A stretch of 64,000 bases of DNA from Campylobacter portucalensis (GCF_009690845.1 NZ_VWSJ01000004.1:1-64000); one strand, 5' to 3'. Shown: positions 1-9,915, numbered from the stretch's first letter. The notes: generated by a model from the sequence alone, not told the origin. Numbers and translations: made by a program.

Positions 1-48
1 TTTTACATAAGGGTATGTAAAGTGGAAATTTATTTAAAGGAGAAAGCC

Positions 49-609
49 ATGAAAAAGGGTTTTACAATGATTGAGTTGATCTTCGTGATCGTTATTTTAG
101 GTATTTTAGCAGCAGTTGCAATTCCAAGACTTGCAGCAACTAGAGATGATGCAGAAGTTGCTAAAGCAGCTACAAATTTAACTACTTTTATTAGCGATTT
201 AGGGGCTTATTATACTTCACAATCACAATTTGCTGAAACTTTTAGCAAAATGTCAAATGTTCAATTTTTAAGTTTAACATCAGGCACTGTTGATTCTAAT
301 GGTAAATTAACAGGAAGTCCATCTGGTGAATTGAGTGCAGCTGGTAAAAAATGTATAAAACTAACCCTTACTGATTATGACGCAGCTACAAATAAACCTG
401 CAACTTTAAAAGTAGAAGCAGGAACTGATAAAGCTGCGGCAGTTTGCACAAAAGTTTTAGATAATAGTTCGGTTGATAAGCTTATTAAAGGGAAATTCTC
501 TTATTCTGAGCTTATATCTAAAGCTACATCAACAAAAGATGCTGAATATCAAACAGCAGATAGCGGCCCAGGCGAAGTTGCTATAAGTGGTGTAGGTGTG
601 AAATTTTAG
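49..609 (+). CDS. Type IV pilin-like pseudopilin (prepilin N-methylation signal)
   Basis: A 186-residue precursor with a class III (type IV pilin) signal. A short basic leader MKKG is followed by the cleavage/methylation segment FTMIELIFVIVILGIL, with Phe at +1 and Glu at +5 of the mature protein and a hydrophobic helix to about residue 30. The rest is a small polar globular domain with two cysteines (near residues 102 and 133) that could form a disulphide. Such proteins are cut by a prepilin peptidase and assembled into type II secretion or DNA-uptake pseudopili in the inner membrane. The ATG at 49 is chosen over an upstream GTG at 22 because AAGGAG lies just before it and the leader then has the right length. 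No other pilus gene is in the window, so secretion versus transformation cannot be decided. Confidence 0.9.
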   Translation: MKKGFTMIELIFVIVILGILAAVAIPRLAATRDDAEVAKAATNLTTFISDLGAYYTSQSQFAETFSKMSNVQFLSLTSGTVDSNGKLTGSPSGELSAAGKKCIKLTLTDYDAATNKPATLKVEAGTDKAAAVCTKVLDNSSVDKLIKGKFSYSELISKATSTKDAEYQTADSGPGEVAISGVGVKF

Positions 610-630
610 TCGATTTTATAAATCAAATTT

Positions 631-665
631 AAGTCCTTAGCCTTTAAAAGCTAGGGCTTTATTTA
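631..665 (+). terminator. Candidate Rho-independent terminator after the pseudopilin gene
   Basis: About 20 bases after the pseudopilin stop there is a stem-loop. The left arm AAGTCCTTAGC pairs with GCTAGGGCTTT, with one mismatch and a few wobble pairs, around an AT loop, and a short T-rich stretch follows. It separates the pilin gene from the downstream gene pair. Confidence 0.6.
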
Positions 666-713
666 ATAAGATATGTTAAATTTAAACAAACACAATGATA
701 GATGAGGTGAGAT

Positions 714-2639
714 ATGAAAACTTTATCGCTAATTGAGATTTTTAATGATTGCTATTTTAGGATTCCTGATTATCAAAGAGGTTATGCTTGGGATGATAAA
801 AATTTAGAAGATTTTTGGAATGATTTGAATAATATTGAAGATAATCAAAAATATTATATGGGAGTTTTAACGACGGAATTCGTAAGCGATAAAGAAAAAT
901 CAAGTGGTAGTTTTGAGTATGATTATGGGGCTAAATCAAAAGAGAGCAAAGTTTTTTATATAGTTGATGGTCAGCAAAGGCTAACAACTATAATCATATT
1001 ATTAAAAGCCATAGTTGATAGAGCAAAAGAGTTAGGACTTGATTTTTTATCCGATATGGAAATAGATGATATTGAGAAAAAATTTTTATTTAAGAAATTA
1101 CCAGAAAATGTGCTAGGGTTTATTTTTGCTTATACAAAAGATAATCCAAGTGATGAATTTTTTAAATCAAGAATTTTAAATAAAGAATCAGCAAGTAATA
1201 ATTTTGAAAATACGATTTATACAAATAATTTAAAATTTGCAAAAGAATTTTTTTATAAAAAGATAAAAAATTTTAATGAAAATCAGCTTAACTCTTTATA
1301 TAAAAAAGTAGTTTTTGATTTGAAATTTATGAAGTATGAAGTTAATGATGATTTTAATGTTTGTATAGTATTTGAATCGATGAACAATAGAGGCAAAAGC
1401 CTTTCAAATTTAGAGCTTTTAAAAAATAGATTTATCTATTTATCTGCAAATTTAAAAGCTACAGATGATGCAAAACAAGAGCTAAGAAAAGATATAAATG
1501 AAGTTTGGAAAAATATATATCACTATTTAGGCAAAAATCCTGATTTAAAACTAGATGATGATGATTTTTTATATAATCATTGGATAATGTATTTTGAAGA
1601 TACAAATGAAGTTTATAAAGATTCTTTACTCAATAAACACTTTACTATTAAAAATAATAAATTAACTATACAATATATTAAAGATTATATTTTTGATTTA
1701 AAAAGGAGTGTTAGGAATTGGTATTTTTTACACATTGTAAATGATAGTGATTTTAAAATAGATAACACTTCAAAAGAGTATTTAGCAAAATTGCATAGAC
1801 TTGAAGGATTTAACCATTTTAAACCATTAATTTTAGCTATTTTAAACAATGAAAATTTAACTAAAAATTCCTTGGCTTATATATTGAAATTAATAGAAAA
1901 ATTTATTTTTTTAATGTTTGCAATCACGCAAAAAAGAACTGATTTTTCCAAGAACACTTTCTTTAAATTAGCACATTCAATACATACTAAAAAGTCTAAT
2001 TTAGATGATATGAAAAATAAAATTTTAGAAAAATCTAAAGGGTATAATATAAATGTTTTTTATCAAGATTTAAGCGATAAATTTAAATGGAACAAAGGAT
2101 ATTATAGTTGGAGATATTTGAAATATTTTTTATATGAATATGAAGAATATTTATGTGAAAAATATAAAGGGCAAGATAAAAAGCTAAGTTGGGATGAATT
2201 TAGTAAATATAAGCAAAATTTTGCTAGTGTAGAGCACATTTTGCCTCAAGAACCAGAAAAATACTGGAACGATATATACAAAAAATATAAAAATAATATA
2301 AAAAATTTAACACACTCGATAGGAAATTTAGTTGCACTTAGCAAACAAAGAAACTCAACATTTTCTAATTATGATTTTGAAACTAAAAAGATTGGAAATA
2401 AAGAATTTATAGGTTATAAAAATGGCTCTTATGCAGAGATAGAAATAGCTTTAAACAACAAATGGGATTATGAAGAAATAAAACAAAGAGGGCTTAATAT
2501 GCTTGAATTTATGCAAAAACGCTGGAGTTTTGAAGATGAAAATTTTGATTTTTGGTGCTTTAATGATGAGACTAAAATGAGTGAAGATGAAAAAATCATC
2601 CATAAAGAGAGATTTTTATTTCTGCCTCCTGAAAAATGA
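714..2639 (+). CDS. DUF262/DUF1524 (GmrSD-like) protein
   Basis: A 641-residue protein with the two-domain layout of the GmrSD/DndB-like DUF262 superfamily. The N-terminal DUF262 part carries IPDYQRGYAW (residues 17-26) and DGQQRLTT (85-92), motifs tied to nucleotide binding and hydrolysis. The C-terminal DUF1524 HNH-like part carries SVEHILPQ (Glu507-His508) and a conserved Asn in SIGNLVALSKQRN (near 538). Family members include type IV restriction enzymes that cut glucosylated hydroxymethylcytosine DNA and other phage-defence nucleases. It is therefore a plausible stand-alone defence nuclease, but no substrate can be read from the sequence. A strong GAGGTGAG precedes the ATG. The stop overlaps the next start (ATGA), so the two genes look translationally coupled, which is unusual for this family. 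Confidence 0.88.
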   Translation: MKTLSLIEIFNDCYFRIPDYQRGYAWDDKNLEDFWNDLNNIEDNQKYYMGVLTTEFVSDKEKSSGSFEYDYGAKSKESKVFYIVDGQQRLTTIIILLKAIVDRAKELGLDFLSDMEIDDIEKKFLFKKLPENVLGFIFAYTKDNPSDEFFKSRILNKESASNNFENTIYTNNLKFAKEFFYKKIKNFNENQLNSLYKKVVFDLKFMKYEVNDDFNVCIVFESMNNRGKSLSNLELLKNRFIYLSANLKATDDAKQELRKDINEVWKNIYHYLGKNPDLKLDDDDFLYNHWIMYFEDTNEVYKDSLLNKHFTIKNNKLTIQYIKDYIFDLKRSVRNWYFLHIVNDSDFKIDNTSKEYLAKLHRLEGFNHFKPLILAILNNENLTKNSLAYILKLIEKFIFLMFAITQKRTDFSKNTFFKLAHSIHTKKSNLDDMKNKILEKSKGYNINVFYQDLSDKFKWNKGYYSWRYLKYFLYEYEEYLCEKYKGQDKKLSWDEFSKYKQNFASVEHILPQEPEKYWNDIYKKYKNNIKNLTHSIGNLVALSKQRNSTFSNYDFETKKIGNKEFIGYKNGSYAEIEIALNNKWDYEEIKQRGLNMLEFMQKRWSFEDENFDFWCFNDETKMSEDEKIIHKERFLFLPPEK

Positions 2640-4114
2640 TATCTATAAGCTTTTTTATCTTATCTTTGATATGTTTGTTTTTTATAAAAAATAGATTTGT
2701 AAAAATTACAGGAAGTATTTTTTCAATCTTATTTTGTTTGGTTTGTAATTTTAATTTTTTATTGCTTTATTATACTGGCAACTACCTAAATTTTGGGAAT
2801 TTAAATATATTTTTATCTAGCATTAAAGGGGCACCTTTAATGAGTTTTTATAAATTAATCATCTTAATATTTGTATTGATTTTGGCTAGTATTTTATTTG
2901 GTTTTATAATTTACAAGAGGATAAAATTATCTCATAAAAGCTTTAAATTTATGGGTTATTTATATATTATTTTAATAATTGTTGCAATATATTTTAATCC
3001 TCTTACAAATTCAATCAAAGATATGTATCGTATTTCACACTATCAATATCATCCAAATTTTATTAAAAAATTTAAAGAAATTTATAAAAAACCAGTGATT
3101 AAAACACCTAAAAAATCAAAAAATATCGTATATATTTATTTAGAGAGTTTTAGTAGAAATTTTACTACTAAATTTAAAAATCTAACGCCAAATATAAATT
3201 CTTTAAAAAACAGACTAGATTTTACAAACATAAATCAAATACCGTATGGGGCTAGTATAACGATAGAAGGGCTTTTTGCAAGTGCTTGTGGTTATCCATA
3301 TTCTGTGATTAAATATGGCACAAAAAAGGATGAAAAAATAGAGCTTACAAATGCAAAGCCTAAATTTAAAAATCTAAATATGACTTGTGCAAATAAAATT
3401 TTAAAAAGTTTGGGATATTATACTTACTTTATAAAAGGAGGTAATTTGGAATTTCAAAACGCTTATGGGTTTTTAAAATATATGAGATATGATAAAGCAC
3501 AAGGAAAAGATGAGCTTTTAAAACGTGGTGCTAAAAATTTAAATGAATGGGGTATAGATGATGATGATATGCTAGAAATAGCATTTGATGACTTTTTAAA
3601 GCTCTCGCAAGAAAAAGATAAATTTTTACAAGTTATTTTAAATATCGGAATGCACGTTCCAAATGGTTTTGTATCAAAAAAATGTAAAAATTTAAAATAT
3701 CTTGATGGCTTAAATTCTATATTAAATGCTACAAAATGCACTGATTTTTTAGTCGCTGATTTTATAAATAAAATCAAGTCTTCAAAATACTCTAAAAACA
3801 CTATCATAGTTATACAAAGCGATCATTTAATGCCATATGCTTTAGCAAAAGGACTAAATGATGAGAATATGGGGAATTCTAAGATATTTTTTACGATTTT
3901 AGATGATGATATAGAAGGAGTGAAAATAATAGATAATCACGGCTCTTCTCTTGATACATTTACCACACTTTTAGGATATATGGGTATAAGCGATGAGATG
4001 AATTTAGGTAGAAATATTTTAAAAATAAATTCGGTAAATAAGATGGTTCCAGGATTATTTTATCAAGGTGCAATGGGGATAGTAGATAGTGTTAAGTATG
4101 AAGAAGATTTCTAA
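2636..4114 (+). CDS. OpgB/MdoB-like phosphoglycerol transferase (sulfatase superfamily, membrane)
   Basis: A 492-residue inner-membrane protein with about four hydrophobic segments in the first ~125 residues, then a periplasmic alkaline phosphatase/sulfatase-fold domain. The expected metal and catalytic residues are visible: Glu170 in YLESFSRN, the nucleophile Thr209 in SITIEGLFASACGYP, and Asp396-His397 in QSDHLMP. The sequences around Thr209 and HVPNGFVSKKC resemble OpgB/MdoB phosphoglycerol transferases more than lipid A phosphoethanolamine transferases. The likely role is transfer of phosphoglycerol or a similar group to a periplasmic glycan; the acceptor is unknown. It starts inside the stop of the DUF262 gene (4-base overlap), so expression probably depends on that gene. 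Confidence 0.82.
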   Translation: MISISFFILSLICLFFIKNRFVKITGSIFSILFCLVCNFNFLLLYYTGNYLNFGNLNIFLSSIKGAPLMSFYKLIILIFVLILASILFGFIIYKRIKLSHKSFKFMGYLYIILIIVAIYFNPLTNSIKDMYRISHYQYHPNFIKKFKEIYKKPVIKTPKKSKNIVYIYLESFSRNFTTKFKNLTPNINSLKNRLDFTNINQIPYGASITIEGLFASACGYPYSVIKYGTKKDEKIELTNAKPKFKNLNMTCANKILKSLGYYTYFIKGGNLEFQNAYGFLKYMRYDKAQGKDELLKRGAKNLNEWGIDDDDMLEIAFDDFLKLSQEKDKFLQVILNIGMHVPNGFVSKKCKNLKYLDGLNSILNATKCTDFLVADFINKIKSSKYSKNTIIVIQSDHLMPYALAKGLNDENMGNSKIFFTILDDDIEGVKIIDNHGSSLDTFTTLLGYMGISDEMNLGRNILKINSVNKMVPGLFYQGAMGIVDSVKYEEDF

Positions 4115-4343
4115 ATTTGGCGGTAAAATAAATAATTAGAGTTTTAAATGTAAAATTATTTCAATTTAAAAGCATAAAAAATTTATCTTAAATTTAGTGG
4201 CGTAGTCTATATATTGGCAAAAATAGTGCAAATATAAACATTAAATTTATTAAAACTGTAAATATTTTTTGAATTTAGCTCATTATATACAAATAGAAAA
4301 ATTTTATTTAAAGAGGTGTAATTATAAGGCTTTATTGTTTTAG

Positions 4344-4371
4344 AAAAAAGGGTTAAATTTAACCCTTTTTT
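4344..4371. terminator. Palindromic bidirectional terminator overlapping the tkt stop
   Basis: A perfect palindrome made of A6-GGGTT, AAATTT and AACCC-T6. On the minus strand it contains the last codons and stop of tkt and ends in six T residues. On the plus strand it also ends in six T residues, so it can stop transcripts from both convergent genes. Confidence 0.8.
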
Positions 4372-6278
4372 GATAAATTTTCAGCAACTAATGCGATATT
4401 TTTATCACTAAAACCAAAATGTTTAAACAAATCATCAGCTTTTGCACTTTCACCAAAGCTTTTCATATTAAGAATTTCATCGGCAAATTTATACCACTCT
4501 AATGCACTTGCTGCTTCGACTGCTAAAATTTTGCTATTTTTATTAAAAATTTCATTTATATACCCTTGATTTTGTTCGCATAAAAGCTCAAAGCAAGGAG
4601 CTGAAACTACATTTGTTGGAATGTTTTTATTATCAAGAATTAAAGCGGCCTTTAGGCATAAATTAACCTCACTTCCGCTTGCAACTAGGGTTATTTTTGG
4701 ATTTTTGACTTGCTTTATCAAGTAAGCACCATTTTTTACGCTTCCAAATTTAGCTTCAGGAAGTGGCTCTAAACTCTGTCTTGAACACACGAAAGCACAA
4801 GGGCTTTCTAAATTTATAGCTATCTCCCAACATTTAGTATTTTCATTGCCATCAGCTGGTCGGAAAGTATAGAAATTTGGCATTGCTCTAAGAGTGCTTA
4901 ATTGCTCTATTGGTTGATGAGTTGGTCCATCTTCCCCAACTCCAATACTATCGTGCGTAAAAATAAAATAGTGTTTTAAGCTCATTAAAGCCGCCATTCT
5001 GGCTGAATTTTTTAAGTAATCACTAAAAATGAAAAATGTTGCAGAAAATGGAATAAAAAGCCCATATCTTGCAAAAGCGTTATTTATAGCCACCATTGAA
5101 TGCTCTCGAATTCCAAAGTGTATATTTTTACCATTTGGAAAATCGCCCATATTTATGAGTTCTGTTTTATTAGAAGGTCCAAGATCGGCACTTCCGCCTA
5201 AAAATCCAGGCAAGGCTTTTGCAATTTCATTTAAAATTTTACCATTACTATCTCTTGTGGCAATTTTTTGATTGCTAAAATCAGGAAAATTTATCTTAGA
5301 AAAATCTGGATTTTGCAATGAATTTAAAAGTTCTTTTTTTTCATCGCTTAAATTTGCAACTTTTTCATTCCATAAAGCTTCTTCTAAATCGCCTTTTTCA
5401 ATAGCCAAACGCGTTTCAAAAAGCACATCTTCATCAACAAAAAAACTCTTTTCTTCATCAAAACCAACGCTTTTTTTAGCCTCTTTTATAAGCTCTTTTC
5501 CGAGTGGTGCCCCGTGGCTTTTATGACTTCCTTCTAAATTTAAAGCTCCTTTTGCAATTGTTGTATTTGCGATTATTAAATACGGCTTAGTTTTATTTTT
5601 GGCTTCATTTAGTGCAAATTCTATCTGGTTAAAATCGTGTCCATTAATTCTAGCTACATCAAATCCTTGAGCTTCAAATCTTGTTTTGATATCTTCATCC
5701 CACGAAATTTCGGTGTCGCCTTCTATTGTGATGTTGTTGCTATCATAAATAATTACTAAATTATCCAATGAGTGTCTGCCAGCCAACGCACAAGCTTCAT
5801 AACTAATTCCTTCTTGTAAATCACCATCTCCACAAATGCAATAAATTTTATGATCTATAATTTTATTATCGCCTTCATTTAATAAATTTGCACCATATTT
5901 GCTAGCCATTGCAAAACCAACAGCATTTGCAATGCCTTGCCCTAAAGGTCCTGTTGCTATTTCAACACCAGGAGTTGAAATTTCAGGATGTCCGGGCGTT
6001 TTAGAGCCAATTTGTCTAAAATTTTTTAAATCATCTAAATTTAAATCATAACCCGTTAAATATAAATAGCTATAAACCAAAGCACTAGCGTGGCCGCCTG
6101 AAAAAATAAGTCTATCTCTATTTAGCCAATTTGGATTTTTAGGGTTGTGGTTTATGAATTTCATTAAGATTGTCATAATATCACTTAGCCCCATAGGAGC
6201 ACCAGGATGACCTGAATTTGCAGCCTCAACCATATCAGCACTTAGAAATTTTATGGTATTTGAAATTTTAGTTTTCAT
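4359..6278 (-). CDS. tkt: Transketolase
   Basis: A 639-residue ThDP-dependent transketolase that moves two-carbon ketol units between sugar phosphates in the non-oxidative pentose phosphate pathway. The N-terminal domain has SGHPGAPMG and the ThDP/Mg motif beginning GDGDLQEG. The central pyrimidine-binding domain holds the catalytic Glu in FGIREHSMVAI and the C-terminal transketolase domain follows. Length is normal for bacteria. It is the last gene of a minus-strand run starting with nfu and ends in a palindromic terminator that includes its own stop codon. The following prenyl synthase-side neighbour is only 5 bases away, so the genes are probably cotranscribed. Confidence 0.97.
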   Translation of the reverse strand: MKTKISNTIKFLSADMVEAANSGHPGAPMGLSDIMTILMKFINHNPKNPNWLNRDRLIFSGGHASALVYSYLYLTGYDLNLDDLKNFRQIGSKTPGHPEISTPGVEIATGPLGQGIANAVGFAMASKYGANLLNEGDNKIIDHKIYCICGDGDLQEGISYEACALAGRHSLDNLVIIYDSNNITIEGDTEISWDEDIKTRFEAQGFDVARINGHDFNQIEFALNEAKNKTKPYLIIANTTIAKGALNLEGSHKSHGAPLGKELIKEAKKSVGFDEEKSFFVDEDVLFETRLAIEKGDLEEALWNEKVANLSDEKKELLNSLQNPDFSKINFPDFSNQKIATRDSNGKILNEIAKALPGFLGGSADLGPSNKTELINMGDFPNGKNIHFGIREHSMVAINNAFARYGLFIPFSATFFIFSDYLKNSARMAALMSLKHYFIFTHDSIGVGEDGPTHQPIEQLSTLRAMPNFYTFRPADGNENTKCWEIAINLESPCAFVCSRQSLEPLPEAKFGSVKNGAYLIKQVKNPKITLVASGSEVNLCLKAALILDNKNIPTNVVSAPCFELLCEQNQGYINEIFNKNSKILAVEAASALEWYKFADEILNMKSFGESAKADDLFKHFGFSDKNIALVAENLSKKG

Positions 6279-6283
6279 ATAGT

Positions 6284-7111
6284 TTATCCTTTTAAATATT
6301 TTTCTATTAAATTTAAGACTAAATTTTTGAGTTTTGGTTCAAATTTTTCTATATCTAAAATTATAGAGTTTATTAGCTCATTTTTGATTTTTATTGATTT
6401 TTCAAGTCCTATTAAATTTACAAATGAGTTTTTAAATTTATCGTTATTTGTTGGTTTTCCAGCTTCTTTTGAAGTTAGTGTTACGTCGATTATATCATCA
6501 TTTATTTGAAATAAAAGCCCTAAATTTTTACCGATTTCATAAATTTTTTGATGATTTTTGAGTCCTGAAATAACAGCTCCAATTTCAAAACTTCCAGCTA
6601 TTAAAGCACCTGTTTTGTGATTGTGCAAAATTTTAAGCTCATCAATATTTAAATTTTGCTTTTCAAAATGACAATCAAGAGCCTGCCCTAGCACCATATC
6701 ATAAGCACTTTTTGAAAGAATTTGGATGCATTTTATCTTTATATCATTGCTTAAATTTGCACTAGAAATCATATAAAAAGCGTAAGAATTTAAAGCATCA
6801 CCTACCAATAAAGCATCAACTTCACCATATTTTTTATGAGTTGCAATCTTTCCGCGCCTAAGATCTGCATTATCCATAAGAGGTAAGTCATCATGTATCA
6901 AAGAATAAGTATGTATCATCTCGACCGCCATTGCAACATTATAAGCATTTTGAAGCATACTTTTATCTAAAGTCTCAACCACCCCAAGAAGAAGTTGTGA
7001 GCGAAAATATTTGCCACCATTTAAAAGCAAATAGTTTAAAGCTTCTTCAAAATTTGGATGGAAGATATCAGCTTTTAGGGCATTTTCTTTTATAAATTCA
7101 GTAAAGCTCAC
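6284..7111 (-). CDS. ispA: Polyprenyl (farnesyl/geranyl) diphosphate synthase
   Basis: A 275-residue short-chain prenyl diphosphate synthase that condenses IPP with allylic diphosphates to supply isoprenoids for quinone side chains and undecaprenyl phosphate. The first Asp-rich motif DDLPLMDNADLRRG and the second, NDDIID, are both intact, as is the GKYFRSQLLLG substrate region. It starts at GTG, which overlaps the TGA of the ybaB gene (GTGA), so translation is coupled. The order tkt-ispA-ybaB-murE is typical for Campylobacter. Confidence 0.93.
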   Translation of the reverse strand: MSFTEFIKENALKADIFHPNFEEALNYLLLNGGKYFRSQLLLGVVETLDKSMLQNAYNVAMAVEMIHTYSLIHDDLPLMDNADLRRGKIATHKKYGEVDALLVGDALNSYAFYMISSANLSNDIKIKCIQILSKSAYDMVLGQALDCHFEKQNLNIDELKILHNHKTGALIAGSFEIGAVISGLKNHQKIYEIGKNLGLLFQINDDIIDVTLTSKEAGKPTNNDKFKNSFVNLIGLEKSIKIKNELINSIILDIEKFEPKLKNLVLNLIEKYLKG

Positions 7112-7410
7112 AAAGATAATCCCCCAAGCATTTTTGAAGCTAACTCCTTTTTTTGATTTTCTATTAATTTTACTGCATCATTTATAGCTGAAATTAGTAG
7201 AATTTGAAGACTCGCTTTATCTTCTAAAAGTTCATCATCGATATTTAAATCCAAAACTTCACCTTTTCCGTTGATTTTAATCTCAATCATTCCAGCACCA
7301 GCTTTTATACAAAATTCTTTATTTGCATTTTCATCTTCTAAATTTTTAGCCTTTTTTTGAATCTCTTCAAACATCTCTCCCATTTTAGATAAATCAAAAC
7401 CCTCAAACAT
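7108..7410 (-). CDS. YbaB/EbfC family nucleoid-associated protein
   Basis: A 100-residue protein with the YbaB/EbfC layout: an N-terminal helical region (MGEMFEEIQKKAKNLEDE) that dimerises, a beta sheet with the GAGMIEIKINGKGEV motif, and a C-terminal helix. These proteins bind DNA as dimers and are often encoded near recombination genes. The ATG at 7410 is preferred over a TTG one codon upstream because AAAGGAG is correctly spaced for it. The ATG shares its A with the panD stop (TGATG), giving tight coupling in the operon. Confidence 0.92.
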   Translation of the reverse strand: MFEGFDLSKMGEMFEEIQKKAKNLEDENANKEFCIKAGAGMIEIKINGKGEVLDLNIDDELLEDKASLQILLISAINDAVKLIENQKKELASKMLGGLSL

Positions 7411-7763
7411 CAAATCTCCTTTATAATCTCATTTTTATTATCGACATGCACTATTGTTGGTTTAAAATCTTTTGCTTCTTTTTCGTCGATTAGGGCATAG
7501 CTTACAATAATCACAATATCACCCACGCAAACCTTTCTAGCGGCTGCACCATTTAGGCAAATCTCTCCTTTTTTATCGCCTTTTATAATGTATGTAGAAA
7601 ATCTTTCTCCATTGTTAATATTTAAAATTTCAACCTTTTGAAATTCTTTTAAATTTGAAGCTTCTAAAAGTTCATTATCAATCGTAATTGAACCAACGTA
7701 ATTTAAATTTGCATCCGTTACTGTTGCTCTGTGAATTTTGCTTTGCAATATTTCAATTTGCAT
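7410..7763 (-). CDS. panD: Aspartate 1-decarboxylase proenzyme
   Basis: A 117-residue pyruvoyl enzyme that makes beta-alanine from aspartate for pantothenate and coenzyme A synthesis. The self-cleavage site Gly24-Ser25 lies in YVGSITID, and the surrounding KIHRATVT and [12 protein letters not shown] motifs are conserved. It overlaps the murE 3' end by 11 bases and the ybaB start by one base, so it is embedded in the murE-ybaB-ispA-tkt operon. Confidence 0.96.
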   Translation of the reverse strand: MQIEILQSKIHRATVTDANLNYVGSITIDNELLEASNLKEFQKVEILNINNGERFSTYIIKGDKKGEICLNGAAARKVCVGDIVIIVSYALIDEKEAKDFKPTIVHVDNKNEIIKEI

Positions 7764-9042
7764 TTTCTAAAATTTCCTTTACAATAATTTGATCTGAAAA
7801 TGGATATTTGACTCCATTTATCTCTTGATACTCTTCATCACCTTTTCCTAAAATCACCACACATTCTTGATTTTTAGCTAAATTTATAGCCATTTTTATA
7901 GCCATTTTTCTATCAATCTCAGTCAAAACTCTACTAGGATCTTCAAAACCTTTTAAAATATCATCTATAATTTTCTTTGGATCTTCGCTTCTTGGATTAT
8001 CGCTAGTTACGATGATTTTGTAAGCAAATTTTTCACAAATTTTAGCCATTAAAGGGCGTTTTGTTTTATCTCTATCTCCACCTGCACCAAAAACAACTAT
8101 GAGTTTATGATTTTTTAAAGTATTTAAAACTTTTTCAATTCCATCTGGCGTGTGAGCAAAATCAACTACAATTAAAGGATCTTCGCTAACTACTTCAACC
8201 CTTCCTTTGACGCCCGCAAAATTTGATAAAGCTTTAGAGATTTCATTATCGCTATTTTTTGTCAAAAGCCTAACTGCACAAAATGCCGCCAATATATTGT
8301 ATAGATTAAATTCTCCAATCAAAGGGCTTTCTAAAATAATTTCATTATCTTTAAATTTAAGAATTGAGTCAATATTTGGCTTTAAGGAGTATGCTAAAAT
8401 TTTAAAAGTCGCTTGATTTTTAATTCCGTAAGTGTAGCTGTTTTTATAGTTAAATTTTATATTTTCATCATCTTTGTTGATTAGTTTTAAACTTTCATCC
8501 ATAAAAAAACTACTTTTTGTAGCGTAGTAGGATGCTAAATTTTGATGAAAGTCAAGATGATCTTGGCTTAAATTTGTGAAAATTTTTAGATAAAAATTTA
8601 AATCTTCTATGCGATTTTGAGAAATCGAATGAGAGCTAACCTCCATCACAAAAAATTCACATTTTTCTCTTGTAGCGATTTGCAAATACGAAAGAAGTTT
8701 GATTGGATGTGGTGTTGTGAGAGATTTTTTGTCTATTCTATTATCATTTGCAAAAGCTCCACGAGTTCCGCATAAAAATACTTTTTTGCCCAAATCTAAA
8801 AGTGTAGAATAAATAGCAGCAGCTGTTGTTGTCTTGCCGTTTGTTCCAGTGATACCAACTATTTTTATGTTTTCATTGATGTTTAAAAGCTCTTTTACTT
8901 CTTTTAAATTTATTAAATTTGCACCCAAATTTTGTGCTTCTTCCCAAAATTTGGCGTTAAAATCACACTTTAAAAAGTAGCAGTTTTTGACTATTTCTTG
9001 AGTGTTGTCTGTTATAAAACTATTTTGTAATTCTATTTTCAT
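7753..9042 (-). CDS. murE: UDP-MurNAc-L-Ala-D-Glu:meso-diaminopimelate ligase
   Basis: A 429-residue Mur ligase that adds the third amino acid to the peptidoglycan stem peptide in the cytoplasm. The ATP loop [11 protein letters not shown], the middle-domain [12 protein letters not shown] and the C-terminal FAHTPDGI and [12 protein letters not shown] motifs are present. The DNPRSEDP signature marks specificity for meso-diaminopimelate rather than lysine. The protein is slightly short at the N terminus compared with E. coli MurE, as is usual in this phylum. It overlaps both neighbours (panD and the 9020 gene), indicating one transcript. Confidence 0.95.
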   Translation of the reverse strand: MKIELQNSFITDNTQEIVKNCYFLKCDFNAKFWEEAQNLGANLINLKEVKELLNINENIKIVGITGTNGKTTTAAAIYSTLLDLGKKVFLCGTRGAFANDNRIDKKSLTTPHPIKLLSYLQIATREKCEFFVMEVSSHSISQNRIEDLNFYLKIFTNLSQDHLDFHQNLASYYATKSSFFMDESLKLINKDDENIKFNYKNSYTYGIKNQATFKILAYSLKPNIDSILKFKDNEIILESPLIGEFNLYNILAAFCAVRLLTKNSDNEISKALSNFAGVKGRVEVVSEDPLIVVDFAHTPDGIEKVLNTLKNHKLIVVFGAGGDRDKTKRPLMAKICEKFAYKIIVTSDNPRSEDPKKIIDDILKGFEDPSRVLTEIDRKMAIKMAINLAKNQECVVILGKGDEEYQEINGVKYPFSDQIIVKEILENAN

Positions 9043-9571
9043 AATCTCGTATCTTTTGTACTATAAATTTTATTTTATCATCATAAGAGCCATAAATTTC
9101 TAAAAATGTTTCAAAATATTTTATGGCTATATCTTGCAAGTTATTATCAAATAAATTATTTATAAAATCTAAGAAATTTTCTTTATTTTTTATAATAAGT
9201 TTTGTTGAGGCGATAACATTTTCAAAAGCGTGCTTAAAATCACCATTTTTGATTATAAAATTTTTAAACTCATCATAAGTAATACTGCTTTCTGCCAATA
9301 AAATATCATTAGTAATTTCTTGTTTGATTTCAAGATCTGCTAAGATTAAATTTAGGTATTGAAAATCTTTTTTTTCTTTAATAATATGTAAATAAAACTC
9401 AAATAATAAATTTGCCTCATCTGGAAGGGTTGTTGCTACTTCGCATAGACCAATTAAAAACATACACTCTTCTTTACTAGATTCGTTGAAACAAAGAGAA
9501 AAATAAGTGCTTGCAAGTTTAAAATCTGAATTTTTAAATGCTTTATAGCCTAGCTTTTTATATTTTTTCAA
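9020..9571 (-). CDS. Conserved helical protein of unknown function between murE and nfu
   Basis: About 183 residues, predicted almost entirely helical, with an N-terminal stretch ([19 protein letters not shown]) that resembles a single TPR-like helix pair. I do not recognise a named family. The position between nfu and murE is conserved in Campylobacter. An ATG exists at 9598, but it has no ribosome binding site and lies 41 bases inside nfu. The TTG at 9571 follows GAGGAATTTGATA at good spacing and is taken as the start here, which remains uncertain. It overlaps murE by 23 bases. The low sequence complexity and high Lys/Asn/Ile content match the neighbouring genes, so there is no sign of transfer. 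Confidence 0.75.
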   Translation of the reverse strand: MKKYKKLGYKAFKNSDFKLASTYFSLCFNESSKEECMFLIGLCEVATTLPDEANLLFEFYLHIIKEKKDFQYLNLILADLEIKQEITNDILLAESSITYDEFKNFIIKNGDFKHAFENVIASTKLIIKNKENFLDFINNLFDNNLQDIAIKYFETFLEIYGSYDDKIKFIVQKIRDYENRITK

Positions 9572-9833
9572 TATCAAATTCCTCGCCAATTGGAACATTT
9601 ATAACGCTTAATTCTGGATGTATGTCTAATTTTAACTGTCTTTCAACACCGTATTTTAAAGTTTGACTGCTAGAAGCACATCCGTGACAATGACCGGTGA
9701 GTCGCACATAAACTATACCATTTTTAATTCCTAAAAGTTCCATTCCGCCACCATCTCTTTTTAGCATTGGCATAATTTGCTTAAAACTTTCCAAAACAGG
9801 TTCTATTAATTCATCATCACTAAAAGGTATCAT
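9558..9833 (-). CDS. NifU-like (Nfu) iron-sulfur scaffold protein
   Basis: A 91-residue protein consisting only of the C-terminal Nfu domain. It has the paired cysteines of a CxxC motif in GHCHGCASSSQTLKYG, which hold a 4Fe-4S cluster at a dimer interface, and the preceding LKRDGGGMELLG segment. It is likely a carrier that passes Fe-S clusters to apoproteins in the cytoplasm. It is the first gene of the minus-strand run leading to tkt. Confidence 0.93.
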   Translation of the reverse strand: MIPFSDDELIEPVLESFKQIMPMLKRDGGGMELLGIKNGIVYVRLTGHCHGCASSSQTLKYGVERQLKLDIHPELSVINVPIGEEFDIEKI

Positions 9834-9915
9834 ATAAATTCCTATAAATTTTTTATATATTGTAGCGTAAATTTGATAAAAAAATGTTGTAAATTGGTAA
9901 ATAATAAGTTTTTGT

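Noticed and set aside
3463-3807. Minus-strand open frame within the OpgB-like gene
   Set aside because: Ser/Phe-rich shadow of a clear plus-strand enzyme domain that contains conserved active-site residues.
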